From Halichondria panicea (lineage: Eukaryota > Porifera > Demospongiae > Suberitida > Halichondriidae): a stretch of DNA of 64,000 nt. Made by a program: the position numbers and the translations under genes. Every line of letters begins with the position of its first letter. The stretch's first letter is position 1. The stretch is taken from contig NC_087388.1 of the NCBI RefSeq assembly GCF_963675165.1, forward strand, positions 1,032,800-1,096,799, in the 5' to 3' direction. Below the pieces are notes generated by a model, which saw nothing but the letters and a program-made list of their open reading frames with translations, had not been told where the DNA came from and did no database searches. This document shows, one piece after another, positions 40,173 through 52,300 of the stretch.

Positions 40173-42506
40173 ACGTGAAACTAGGGGAATTAGTTTTACG
40201 GTGCAAACGCCCGCGAGAGACCGTCCACATTCCCATTCGACTTTCCAGATCGATACTTGACTTCAAAGTTGTACGGCTGTAGAGCCATCGGGTCAATTGA
40301 GAGTTCAGCCGGTGTAGCCATGTCAGAGCTGTCTGTACCATAAAATGTCGGCCCAACAAGTACACCTTAAATGCTTGGATTCGTCTCACAATGTCCATTG
40401 CGATCCTTCGGAATGGCTCTGAAAATATGGGTAGGGGCGCCTTAAATCGCCCTCTTGGAGCAGTCTTCTGGCACTCGTGGCACGTCTTCACCACTCTCCG
40501 CATATCGGCAAACATCGTGGGCCAATAGAATCTCTGACTAATCCGATTCACGGTCTTGTCTCGTCCAAGGTGGCCAGCAAATGGGGTCTTGTGGGCTAGC
40601 TTCAGTACCTCGGGTCGGTACTTCAACGGCAACACAAGTTGTTCCACCTCATCTCCTCTTGGTCTTCCTTTAGGAAGCCAACGTCTGTATACCAGACCGT
40701 TCTTCTTGAAGAACCCCCCACCCGTTAAAGCGGGGTTATCTGCGGCCTTCCGTATACTTTCAAGAGTCACGTCTTCTTGTTGGAGTTTCTGAACTTCTTC
40801 CGCCCCACTACACATTCGTTTAGTTTCTTCCATTGGTTCGTCAATCGGCTGATACCTTCGGCGTTGAGCACGTTTTTCACTTCTAGTCAATAAACTCTTT
40901 TCCCGTACGACACCGAACAGATCATCCTCGAAATCAGGTAGGTTAGTAGTGTCTTCACAGCCACCCGTCAACACCGCATTGGGACGTACTCCACACTCTT
41001 CTTCGTTGCGTCGGTCAGTGGCTTCTGCTTGATCTTGAGCTCTCTTCTTGGCTCGTGTCATGACCGCCCAGGCTGTGTCTGCCTCTTGGCAGTCACCCAG
41101 TTTCTTTGCAACGAGTGCTGGTAGTACTGGTACGTCGGTACCCATCAACATCGATAGTGGCAGTGTCTTCGACACAGCTGCCTCCACTTTATGTGTAGTC
41201 CCGTTAACTTCTACTTGAATTCTAGCCAGGGGGTACACCACAGTATCCCCGTGAGCACAACATATCGCAATCGAATCGCCTTCGATTAACTTTTCCACTG
41301 GGACTAAATCTTCTCGTACCATTGTTCGAGTACATCCGGTGTCTAAGCAAACGTCCGTCACTGCGTGTCCTTCGATAGTCCCTGCTTGGAAAATTCCAGG
41401 CTTCGGCTCCATCGTGTGCTGAGTCAGTTCTGATTCGCCTTGAAAATTACTCCTTCGTTCCACACACATAAGGTTCGTCTTTGAGGGACAGTTGGATGCA
41501 TAGTGCCCCTTCTGATTACACGTGAAACAGGTAATATCTTTCAGATCCCTCTTAGGTATTTCCGTCCTAGGTGGGGGAGAACTAGTTTTGTCATCCACTC
41601 CAACTCTACAGTTCCGTGCCTTGTGACCTCGTTTGTTGCACTTTGCACACACAATAGGGTTTGGGGTTGACGACCCTTCACTCACGACAGAGTCTTGTCG
41701 GGCTTGAAGGTAGTTATCCGCCAGTTGAGCCGCTGCTTCGCTGGTTTTGGGTTTGTGTTCTTGGACCCAGACTCTCACTTCCGCTGGTAATGAATTTAAA
41801 AACTGTTCCAACACCACCGCGTCTCGCAGTTTATCCACAGTGTCACACTCCTTCAACCATTTCTTGGCCAGGTCCTCCAGCCTCACTCGTAGTTCCATCA
41901 CAGTCTCGCCAGTCCTCACTGACGCTGTTCGAAAGCGCCTCTTATACGTTTCTTCGTTGACGTCGTATCTACGAAGGATGGACTCTTTCACTTGGGTGTA
42001 GTTTGCCGCAGCCTCCCCACTTAGAGCCGCATAGGCCTGCTGGGCCTTGCCAGACAATTGAGGAGCAAGCTTGAACACCCAGCGATTCGCTGGTACTTCA
42101 TAAGCAGTCATTAGTCTTTCGAAAGTTACTATGTATGCCTCAATGTCGTCTGCATCTGTGAGCTTGGCGACCTTCGGATCCTGGGACGTCGCCCTCCGTT
42201 CGCCGCCGCCCTCCGTTCGCCGCCGCCCTCACCGTGTGCTTCAACTAATCCGCATAGCAAATCCATCTGCTCCCGCATGTCTTCATCTCTCTTGGCTGCT
42301 TCTTCAGCCCGAACTCTGCGTTCTTCTCGTAAGTCAGCCTCTAGAGTTCTCCGATCTTCTAGAAGGGCCTTCAGCATAACCGTTAGTTCGCCTGTCTCTG
42401 CCATGTCCGTCTGACTTTGACTAGCACTAGCGGTACTTGTGATGCCTTGATCCTCGCTTTGTGTTGTTCTCTTGTATATCGTTCCTGTCCGAGTTTTACC
42501 ACTCAT
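40171..42506 (-). pseudogene. gag-protease-integrase-RNase H remnant of the LTR element
   Basis: A first frame (42506-42129) starts MSGKTRTG and has a charged coiled-coil-like stretch. It loses frame near a GC-rich duplicated segment at about 42190-42225. The main frame (42111-40171) reads a Gag segment, two CCHC knuckles (CAKCNKRGHKARNC and CFTCNQKGHYASNC), a protease with LDTG and then an integrase H2C2 zinc domain (GHLGRDKTVNRISQRFYWP, CHEC). After the start of the integrase core (RRIAMDIV) the sequence jumps to an RNase H-like piece (YLLGRHFMVQT); a frame change then leads to a readable YRSGKSNGNVDGLSR end, with a stop about 30 bp from the polypurine tract. Integrase therefore lies upstream of RNase H, unlike the usual Ty3/gypsy order. 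The protein cannot be functional. Confidence 0.85.
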
Positions 42507-42537
42507 AGATCATGGGTCTATCCAAACCAGTAGATAA

Positions 42538-42557
42538 GAATCCCACCGCTGCCACCA
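42538..42557 (-). other. tRNA primer binding site of the LTR element
   Basis: Three bases inside the 5' LTR, the minus strand reads tggtggcagcggtgggattc, the complement of a tRNA 3' end including CCA. From memory, this matches metazoan tRNA-Leu(AAG). The TGG start and position are typical of LTR elements. Confidence 0.8.
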
Positions 42558-42560
42558 ATA

Positions 42561-42782
42561 TGTAACCGAGCAACTCTGTGTTGCCTACTTTGCTCTCGTA
42601 GATAGCCTACTTTAAAATCAGCTTAGTTTTCATAGGGTAACCTACTTTAAAATCAGCTCCCAGTAACACAATTCTCTTTTCTACTTAGTCTCTTTCTAAC
42701 ACGAGGTCAGTCACCTGACCTCCCACGCACAAAACATACTAATCACAAAAATGATAATAATAATTAGTTCCAGTCTCTCACA
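42561..42782 (-). repeat. 5' LTR (minus-strand element)
   Basis: The same 222-bp sequence as 39933-40154 with one difference. It is followed two bases later by the 42785-43340 inverted-repeat element. Confidence 0.93.
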
Positions 42783-42784
42783 GT

Positions 42785-43340
42785 ATCCGACTAGAAAAAC
42801 ATTTGCAATGTGAAAAATTGCTAGGATTGGCCAGGGGAACCACAAAAAAGCGTGGGAACAAGAAATCAGACGAGAGCATAACTCCAATCCGTTACAACGT
42901 CAATCACATGTATACTGGTAGTTTTCCCATGTTTTCCCAGCCAATATGCCACGCAATTTTTACTGGTGGAGTGATGACCAATCCCTATATATATTTATTA
43001 TACACCCATTTTAGAATGTGGGGCACATAATCATGATGATTTGTGATGAATTGATGTTCCTAATACATGCAGTGTTGAGCACAGGTACACACAGTCCATC
43101 CATGCGTAGTAACATGCACGGACCGTACTGGTGACTGCATGGAATGATGTGGTGGATGGAAGCTGATAGGTGGATCTGGAACACAGTCTATTATTTAATA
43201 TACTATGTATTGTACATGTTCATGACGTTGTAACGGATTGGAGTTATGCTCTCGTCTGATTTCTTGTTCCCACGCTTTTTTGTGGTTCCCCTGGCCAATC
43301 CTAGCAATTTTTCACATTGCAAATGTTTTTCTAGTCGGAT
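42785..43340. mobile_element. Inverted-repeat element with 116-bp arms
   Basis: The arms 42785-42900 and 43225-43340 are near-perfect reverse complements beginning atccgactagaaaaacattt. The 324-bp centre has no significant frame. The position directly beside the LTR suggests insertion at the end of that element, but no clear target duplication is seen. Confidence 0.88.
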
Positions 43341-44427
43341 TCCCTTTCTTTTTCAGTACAGTTTACGTATCATGACATGCATAAGTGGAACGTCAAGAGG
43401 CAGTACAAGAACTAGAAGACAGGACTAATCAGATATCTTCTCGAATATCTCTGGACTAATAATTATAGTATAATGAGTAATAATTTATTGCTTGATAATT
43501 ATGTTGAATTTGCGAATCAGTATTAAATGACAGCCATTTTAAGAGCATGATATCTAGCCAGTGCATATAGCATGCCTGTCAGAGAAAGGGAGCTAGAGCT
43601 AAACAGTGTGAAGAAAAGGAACACCTCAGGCTCTGGAAAAGCACTGCTGCACTGATTTTAGGCGCACCGTTTATTAGCCACGCCTATCTATTATTATTGG
43701 CCACAAAGCAATTGCTGAGTCATTAAAGATGGCGGAATTGTCTAGGTAAGAGAAATAGAGACTGAGAGGTCATCTGCCTCGTGGAAGCAATCGCAAATCT
43801 GAAGAAGCGCTTTGTAATCCAGGTTGTAGTCGTTTGGAAACCCTGTGCAGAATGTCCTGGAGATGGCTGTACTTGGAGTAAATGCTGGGCAAGAAACTTA
43901 CTCACTTACTTACTTACTTAGTCAGTCAGACAAAGAGCGGTGAAACGTCGAAATAGTGCAATTTTTAAAATGAAAATATTCATTCATTAAAATGTTTATG
44001 GATTATGAAATGAGAGATACAAAGAGAGAAAAGGCTAAATAAACTATCTGTTCAGCCAGTTTCTTGATGTGGCCTTTCCCTGCAGAGATAGAACAGTTTG
44101 AACATGAGTCAAAATAATTGAAATATTGCTAAACACAGGCAAACCCACTGCCAATCCTATGTAAAACCTACTGGTTTTACTAATACATAAAAATTATAAT
44201 AAGTGTTCGAAGGCCGGGTCATTTTGCATGCATACATCTAGGAACATACAACCTATACACTTGTTTAATACATAATATTGGTACCTATATAATTATGCAC
44301 TCGACAGGCTCAGCACACCTTTGTTGGAGTTGTTGGTGTTTCCTCGCAACCATGCATATAGCTTCTCACCAGAGGAGGCTGGAACCACTTGACCTTGCAG
44401 AATACTTTTAGTGTCTGTAAGCTTTTC
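43341..44427. other. Intergenic, no gene seen
   Basis: AT-rich sequence with a short ctta repeat near 43895-43920. No conserved frame or RNA gene is recognised. Confidence 0.4.
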
Positions 44428-44592
44428 AGGGGGGGGGGGGGTCAACTTTTATTTCCGTCCGAGATACAAGTCTCGAGGCCAGCTGTGCGTTGACCTCGAG
44501 AACGAGCCACCGATGGTATCGAAGCTTACACAAGAGCACTGTATCTCTACTTCTGAGCAAAATTGGCGAAAATAAAAGTTGACCCCCCTCCC
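44428..44592. mobile_element. Small foldback element with G-run/C-run ends
   Basis: The ends ggggggtcaacttttattt and aaataaaagttgacccccc are inverted over about 25 bp, with a second ctcgag-centred palindrome inside. About 165 bp. Confidence 0.7.
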
Positions 44593-45458
44593 TGCAAATA
44601 CCGTTTTAAGGTTACATACACTAAAAACTACTGCAAGAGAAGTTTGGAGAAATCCAATTAGTGACCTTTAATTAATACTATACTTACAACTTTAATACAG
44701 TAACAATCGTTAATTATCAAGCAGCAATGAGGGTTTAGATTTACCTTGCAGCACTTTTTGTTTGTCTCTAGTGTACGTCCTATGGTGTGTCAAACTCTTG
44801 CAGTTTCACCCTCTGCTTGGTTGCATGTTTGTGAGAAACTCTTCAATCTAGGGTACTAGTGTGGGAGGGGCTTGACTGTGCAAACTAAGCCAAACAGGAA
44901 GTTGAAAATGTAACTAGAATCCCAGACAGCACTAGAACTGCATAGGCTCATGATCTGTAATGTTTAGTCACAATTCAGCTAGTGTTTCAGTATAAAACTA
45001 TTATTAGCTTTCACCTAGCTGGTATGTGAGATTTATTATACATAATGATTTTCGTTAATATACGTCCCGCAGTGGTGCTGGTTAAGTTTAGCAGACAGCT
45101 TGTTAGACGATCAATGATTATGCTAATTGGCTCATTCAGGTTTTCGCTGATGAGTACATGTAGTCACATGCATAGCCACCTGTTACTGTGTGCAGAGGTT
45201 ATTCATGGTTTGTTTGTGGATTATTTTTTAGCTGATGAATTTTGATGCCTTACACATACTTCTAATTATGGGCTACAAAATGAAATGAATACCATTGGTC
45301 AGGACTCAGGAGATCTACATGCAAATGAGTGATGTCATACATCATTGTTGACAAACCATATGCCATGATGGATACAAACACATGACAATGTTTATGGTAT
45401 AGTCTTACTCGAACTGGTGCATTCAGTCTTGCAGTCAGCTTGGTTTTTTTCAAGGCTA

Positions 45459-45554
45459 TAGCCTCGATCCCAGGCTGAGTTTTCGCTTTTATAACGGTTA
45501 GGCATACTGGTTGTTCGCCTAACCGTTATAAAGCGAAAACTTGGCCTGGGATCG
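45459..45554. mobile_element. Short foldback MITE of the TAGCCTCGATCCCAGG family
   Basis: Starts tagcctcgatcccaggctga and folds onto aacttggcctgggatcg. Both arms contain a ttttcgcttttataacgg-type block, so it is an almost pure-TIR version of the 51070-52162 element. The left flank ttcaaggcta and the right flank ttcaaagctt may be a decayed target duplication. It is absent from the left arm. Confidence 0.75.
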
Positions 45555-45679
45555 TTCAAAGCTTGAAATTTGTTTTCCAACTGAAACCAGAAATCCTCAG
45601 GAAATAAAACTGCAATTAACTGTTAGTACACTTTCAAGTGGCAAATGGTTGCGACAAACAGAATTATGATATATAGCTA

Positions 45680-46074
45680 CCGTATATCTTCTAATTTATC
45701 GGACAGCAAAAAATAATTATTTTGGAAATTGTCCGGGTATAATTGGAACAGATTTTTATAGAGCATGCGAAGTGTCCGGAATAATTAGAACAAGCAAGCA
45801 GCTGCATGCGAGCTAGCTAAGTTTAATAGAACAAGGTACGACTGAATAGTTGCACTAACTATCTAAAACTAGCTACTCAAAGCTATCTAACTGCAGCACT
45901 CCAAGTCTTACTTGCCGTCTATGAATGGTAACTCAACTTTTCAAGGTATTGTCCGGATATTTAGAACAAATGTAATATTAAAGTACTGGAGTGTCCGTTG
46001 TATTAGAACAACGAAAATTGCCCAAAAGAGTGTCCGGATAATTAGAAGTGTCCGATAAATTAGAAGATATACGG
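45680..46074. mobile_element. MITE, CCGTATATCTTCTAATTTATC family
   Basis: Inverted ends ccgtatatcttctaatttat bound 395 bp flanked by TA. The interior repeats gtccgga and ttagaaca motifs. It is present only in the right arm, in the 3' flank of copy E. Confidence 0.85.
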
Positions 46075-46352
46075 TATATAATTGTAGCTAAGTACAAAAA
46101 CTGGTCCCTCTAATTGACTAATAAGTGACTTACAAATATGAATTATCATAGTGCTGAATGTATAATTATAGTATGCCAATGCAAATATTAAAACAACAAT
46201 ATAAAATAACAATTGAATTTTAATATGTAATTAAGTCGGTGACAAAGTTGAGTATAGTGACACAAACACGGTGACGTATATATAGTAATACAGGTGCAAT
46301 CGAACGTAACTACAAATTTACGTGTTCATTGTGATGCATAATACTAAAGTTA

Positions 46353-49300
46353 TCAGATATGAAACACTGAGAGTGTATGGAGTCTCTCTCTCAACTGACC
46401 ATAAGTTGCCGTCTCCCTGGCTGCCCACTTCTGTAACATGACGAGTGCTTGTCTGGTCGGCTCTGCTCCTCTTGTCTCTCTCTTGATGCTCACAATGTCT
46501 TTAGAAGTGAGGGAGAGGGGAGAAGCAAGACACTGCCAACGAGAGCCAATGGTGGCAGCAAAAGATTGAAGAAAGTCCTCGTCAGGACGGGCGGATGAAT
46601 TGCTTTCGAGAATTTTCTCTTGTAGAGGCACATCTATACATAAGAAATCATAAACTCCATTCACGCATGAATAAGCATTAATTATGCACACTAATCTTAG
46701 TACTTACTGTGTTCTTGTGAGATTTGATTTGCTTTCTGGGACAATCCAATTGAAGGTTGACTGAGAGCCTCTGCCAAAATTTTCCAGGTTGGTTCCTGAG
46801 ACAACCACAGTCGAAGTACTTCTTCTTTCTTAGCAATGCCACCAGGAAAGGTTGCTTCATTGTCGATGTCATCTAGTTCGATCCAAGGGATTAAAAGATT
46901 TAGTCCTAGCAGTTTCCATTGAGCACCTAATACTCCTTTCAAAGCAGAGCGAACCAAGAAGGTATCCATCGGAAACAACAATTCTGTAAAAACGTGTAAC
47001 CGTAATACGATTGCGATTAAAGGTGCGTGCATGTGTGTGTGTATATGTGTGTGTGTGAATGTGACTTACTCAAGTAAGATATGGCCCAACTTGTTGGGCA
47101 GATCCAATCTTTGATCGGAGAGGAGAAGCATTGTCCTTCTTTATCCATGACTCGCTCAGTGCCTTCTGCTAATGCTTCTTCGATATCTCTAAGAGCATAT
47201 TTAGGTGCACTTCTAGCATTTGTAAAAGGCTCATCCTTGAGGTTGCCTGGATCAAGAAGGTAAACAGTTGGCACTATACCAGCACAGAACTCTATTTTTG
47301 CTTCAACGACCTTTTGAATAACTAGTTGCAGAGTTTTGGAACATTTGACTTGATTTTGGACGTCACTCCTTGTTAGTACAATCAACTCTTTACTATCTGC
47401 ATCTTTAGGCATATCGACAAAAACCTCCACTCCATTCTTCATAAGCCAATGCAGACCAGTTGACCAGACACGACAGCGAGGATTAGCAGCATATACCTCT
47501 GCGATCAAAGAATTCGAAGTTGTAGTTGAGAGTATGTGGCTTCTTGGTAGGTCTTGCTTTAATGCAAAGTTGTGAGAGAGGTGAACGATAAGCACATGTA
47601 GAAATCGTGTTGGGAAGAAGTCAAATCTCTTCCCAAATCTGTCACAATCACATTTAGCACACCATCCCAAAGTAATCTTATCACCTTCTGATTTTGGCCA
47701 TTGAATTTCCTCAAGCTTGAGATCACATAGAGCAGGGAAAAATAGATGAGATTTCTGTTTAGCGGCACTTTCTGTTGGTAGTGTCTCAGAAGTGATTTGA
47801 GAAAGAGTGTAGTCCTCTTCCACGTTCAAATTCTCGATTTCATGACAGTACTGCAGTTTAAGTAGACTTTCTTTTGTGATGTAATCTGGTAGCACTCTCT
47901 CCAGTAATAATTCTGGAATAATGCCTACGCTGAGCTTGAGTTGATCGATGGGCTTGGTGAGGTCCGCTTTAGCAGACTTTGAAAACAGTTTATTGTGTAC
48001 ATCTGATGTGAAGGTTGATATCTTGAGAATGATTATGTGGTTCTCAATGGAATCCCCTTCTCTCTCTATCACCATTAGCAGACCCAAATCAAGTAACTCT
48101 CTTATGAGATTGTAGAGTGATGAAGAAGTTAGTGGCAGTGGAAGTCCAGTCTCTTCAATGTGAGAGATAAGGAGGCTTACTTTGCAAGCTGGAACATGTT
48201 CAAAGTCTTTTTTCAACAATCCCAAGAGAGTGCTTGTCTCCGGGGAAAGTCCGATAGGGGATACTAATTTGGATAATTTATTTGCGAGTTCCTTTATGTC
48301 ATTCACTACAGTCCCTCGTTTACGACAATCAAGAGCAACACTTTGTTCTATGTGTAAATCATCAATGTTGGAGCTGCTACAGAAAGTTTGGGATACGCTG
48401 TCAAGCACACATAAAGTTTGTTTAATTAACACTTTGTTAATTACATCAGCATGGCTTCCCACTGGTAAGATAATTGTGTTTGAGAATTGCGTAATATTGT
48501 ATGATAGAAATGAAAGCCAGTAGCTGTATTTAGTGACAGCAGCTTCTTCGCCTTTACTCAAGTCACAAAGTATCAAATAAATATTACTTCCTTTCGATGC
48601 GTTGATTGACTCCATAATTGCAGCATGTGAGGAGTAGTACTCAGAATCACCTGCAAAATCATAGAGTATCATTCTTCCATAAGCACTACTGTCATAAGTA
48701 CTTGGAATAATGCCTGCAGTGTGAGGTGCTACAGTTGATGTGCTGAAAAGGTTGAAAAATCCTTCTTTTTTGATAGTCTCAACAAGCGTGGATTTCCCTG
48801 CACCTGCATGACCTACAACAAATATTCTGGTGAGGTTCTTTTCACCCCCAAACTCTTGTTGAGCAAGTTTAGCTAGTTGCCGGTAGGTTGATTGTATTTC
48901 TGAATTATGGTTTTTGAAAATTGCAACAATTTCATGGCTTCTCTGAAGTTTAGCTAAATCAAGGGCGGTCTTGCCATCCTTATTTCGAACAAATAGTGGA
49001 GCATTGTATTTCTGCAATAGTAAGCGTGCACAATGAACTTGCCCATATATTGTTGCTGTGTGAAGAGGTGTGTTGCCATTATTATTTACTTGAAACACTG
49101 TCCAGTACTGGAACTTGCAAAGGATTGTTCTCAACTTCTCTTCTTCAATATGAGGTGTACAACACAAAATATGCAGAGGTATGTTCCCATCATAGTCTCT
49201 AATTGATGGATCGTTCAGCAACCAGTTTATTCAATAGTTTTATGTGACCATTCTTGGCTGCATAATGAAGCAGAGTTTGACCATTATATCCTCTGACATG

Positions 49301-52300
49301 TGAACTGCAATCGAACTCTTTAATCATGGCATGAATCACAACTTCATGACCATTTGCAGCTGCTAAACACAATGGGGTAGAGTTTGTATCGTTAGTGACA
49401 TTGATATCGATTTTGTGTTGAGCAATCAAGTGTCTGACTGTTTCAACACGTCCTGTACAGGCTGCAATATGTAGAGGTGTGTTTCCATTATCATCTCTAC
49501 CTGCAGAATCGAGGGCACATTCTATCACCAGTTTGTTTATTACTTCTATATGACCACCATCACATGCTTTGTGAAGGAGAGTTCGGCCATTCCACCCTCT
49601 GACATGACAACTGCTGTTGAGTTCTTTGAATAAAGCATCCAAAACATCTGTATTACCATTCAGCGCAGCTTGCATCAATGGTGTATTGTTATTATTATTA
49701 GTGCAATCAATATCAGCACTGTGCTTTCTGATCAGGTGTCTCACTGTTTCAACATGTCCTGCCATGGCTGCAATATGTAGAGGTGTGTCTCCATTGTTAT
49801 CTCTATCTGCGGGATCGAGGCCATATTCCATCACCAGTTTGTCTATCAGTTCTATATGGCCACTATGACATGCTTGATGAATTAGAGTATAACCATTGCA
49901 TCCTCGGACATGACAACTGCTGTTGAATTCTTTGACTAACGCATCCAAAACATGTACATGACCATTCATCACAGCTAGCATCAATGGAGTATTGTTATTA
50001 TTATTAGTGCAATCAGTATCAGCACTGTACTTACTGATCAGGTGTCTCACTGTTTCAACATGTCCTGTCCAGGCTGCAATATGTAGAGGTGTGTTTCCAT
50101 CATCATCTCTACCTGCAAGATCAAGGCCATATTCCATCACCAGTTTGTCTATAAGTTTAATATGGCCACCATTGCATGCTTGGTGAAGGAGAGTGCATCC
50201 ATGATGACCTCGGACTTGACAACTGTTGTTGAATTCTTTGACTAACGAATCTAAAACTTGTGTTTGACCATTCAGCGCAGATAGCATCAATGGTGTATTG
50301 TTCTGGTTATTAGTGCAATTGATATCAGCTCTGTGTTTACTGATTAGGTGTCTCACTGCTTCAACATGTCCTCTCCAGGCTGCAATATGTAGAGGTGTGT
50401 TTCCATCATCATCTCTATCTGCAAGATCAAGGCCATATTCCATCACCAGTTTGTCTATAAGTTTAATATGGCCACCATCACATGCATGGTGAAGGAGAGT
50501 GAATCCATGATGACCTCGGACTTGACAACTGTTGTTGAATTCCTTGATTAACGCATCCAAAACATCTGTATGACCATTCAGTGCAGCTAGTATCAATGGT
50601 GTATTGTTCTGATTATTAGTGCATTCAATATCAGCACTGTGCCCACTGATAAAATGTCTCATTGTTTAACATGTCCTCTCATGGCTGCAACATGCAGAGG
50701 TGTGTTTCCACTATCATCTCTATCTGCGAGATTGAGGCCATATTCCATCACCAGTTTGTCTATCAGTTCTATGTGGCCTTGTTTGCATGCGTAGTGAAGG
50801 AGAGTATAACCATTGAAACCTCGGATACGACAATTGCTGTTGAATTCTTTGACTAGCACATCCAAAACAGTCATGTGGCCGTTTAGCACAGCCAACATCG
50901 ATGGAGTGTTGTTGCTATTGTCCGTACAATCAACTTTCACCTTGTAACGAACAATTAGGTGTCTCACTATTTCAATATATCCCATAATTGCTGCCCTATG
51001 TAAAGGTGTGCTTTTTTCATCTGCAGAATTGAGACCATACGTTAACACTAGTTTGTCTATCACTTCTATTAGCCTCGATCCCAGGCCGAGTTTTCGCTTT
51101 TATAACGGTTAGGCGAACAACTGGGCCTGGTACTAGTTGTCTGCGCATGCGTCAGTCGTTCGTCAGATTCTGACGAATGGATATTCTCGTTCACTTTGGT
51201 GACATTTATATTTGTGTACTATCGTGTACTAGAAGTCAGTTCCCGTTTTATCATTATTGGAATCGATTGGAATGGCTCTTAGCTGAAGCTTCTCTCTTCT
51301 CTGAAGCTTATTCTGAAGACTGAACAACAAGGGAAGAGGTATAAAGCTTTGTCAAGCTTGTTAAGGTCAGATATTTTTGTGTGGGCCCTATGGCCGGCTA
51401 GGCTATGCTATCAAGTCTTGTTCATGTTTGGCAAGAATGTAGGTAGACTATAGTTTCATCATTAATATGGTGGATCAAGTGAAGAGTGTGAGCTAGAGAA
51501 CTTGGTGCTGCCATCATCAGCTCGTCGACAATGACACTATAACCGAGAAATTTAATATGTATAGATCTACACGTATTTAAAATGTCTACTTCTCTGTACA
51601 GGAGCAATGGCTAATATCCAGCTATCCCAACAGTGCTCCTCTTGGCTATACTAACGGACGAGACTGGACAGTTTGAGGTAAGGGTTTAACCGTCTTTGGT
51701 TTCTTTTAATATTGTCCTATACTCACAGACACAGGACTGGAGTATGACCTGCTCATTCGAGCGTTGCTGGGTAGCTCAGAGACATCAAGAGAATCTACGT
51801 TTTCTCAAGTAATGAGTTACGAGTTGGGGCCTAGAATCAGAGAAGTCCAGCAGCCTGCTAAATCTTTTTGAAACGTAATTTGAAGGCATTCAATCATCCT
51901 GAAGTTGCCCTGGGTCACTGTAATTGTGCTGCAGCACAACTGGCAACTCCCCAGGCCTTTGTGAAGCAGCTCCCTATGTGCATCTTTTGTGTACTCACTC
52001 TGTGCATTTTCTGTGTACAAATTTCTATTATTGATTTATTAAATATTTTTGCCGACCACAAATATACAATGAAAATTTGACGCATGCGCAGACAACTAGT
52101 ACCAGGCCCAGTTGTTCGCCTAACCGTTATAAAAGCGAAAACTCGGCCTGGGATCGAGGCTATCACTTCTATATGGCCATCGTAGTTTGAATAGGGAATC
52201 CCCCCTGTTGCAGCATAATACAAACCAGAGCACCCCATTTTATCTTTTAACAAAGGGTCAATACCATATTTTGAAATAAGACTTTCCAAGAGCAGAATAT

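Larger units (their letters stand above)
39933..42782 (-). mobile_element. Young, internally deleted Ty3/gypsy-type LTR retrotransposon
   Basis: Two 222-bp LTRs (39933-40154 and 42561-42782) start TG, end CA and differ at one position by eye. The coding strand is minus: the tRNA primer site lies beside the right LTR, the polypurine tract beside the left. The internal region encodes Gag with two zinc knuckles, an aspartic protease, the start of an integrase and then only the end of RNase H. The whole is 2.85 kb, about half the expected size, so a large internal deletion removed most of integrase and all of reverse transcriptase. A clean target duplication is not visible. Confidence 0.9.

Noticed and set aside
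43890-43925. cttacttactt run considered as a tRNA or regulatory site
   Set aside because: Simple tetranucleotide repeat. No cloverleaf or A/B boxes were seen here or elsewhere in the window.
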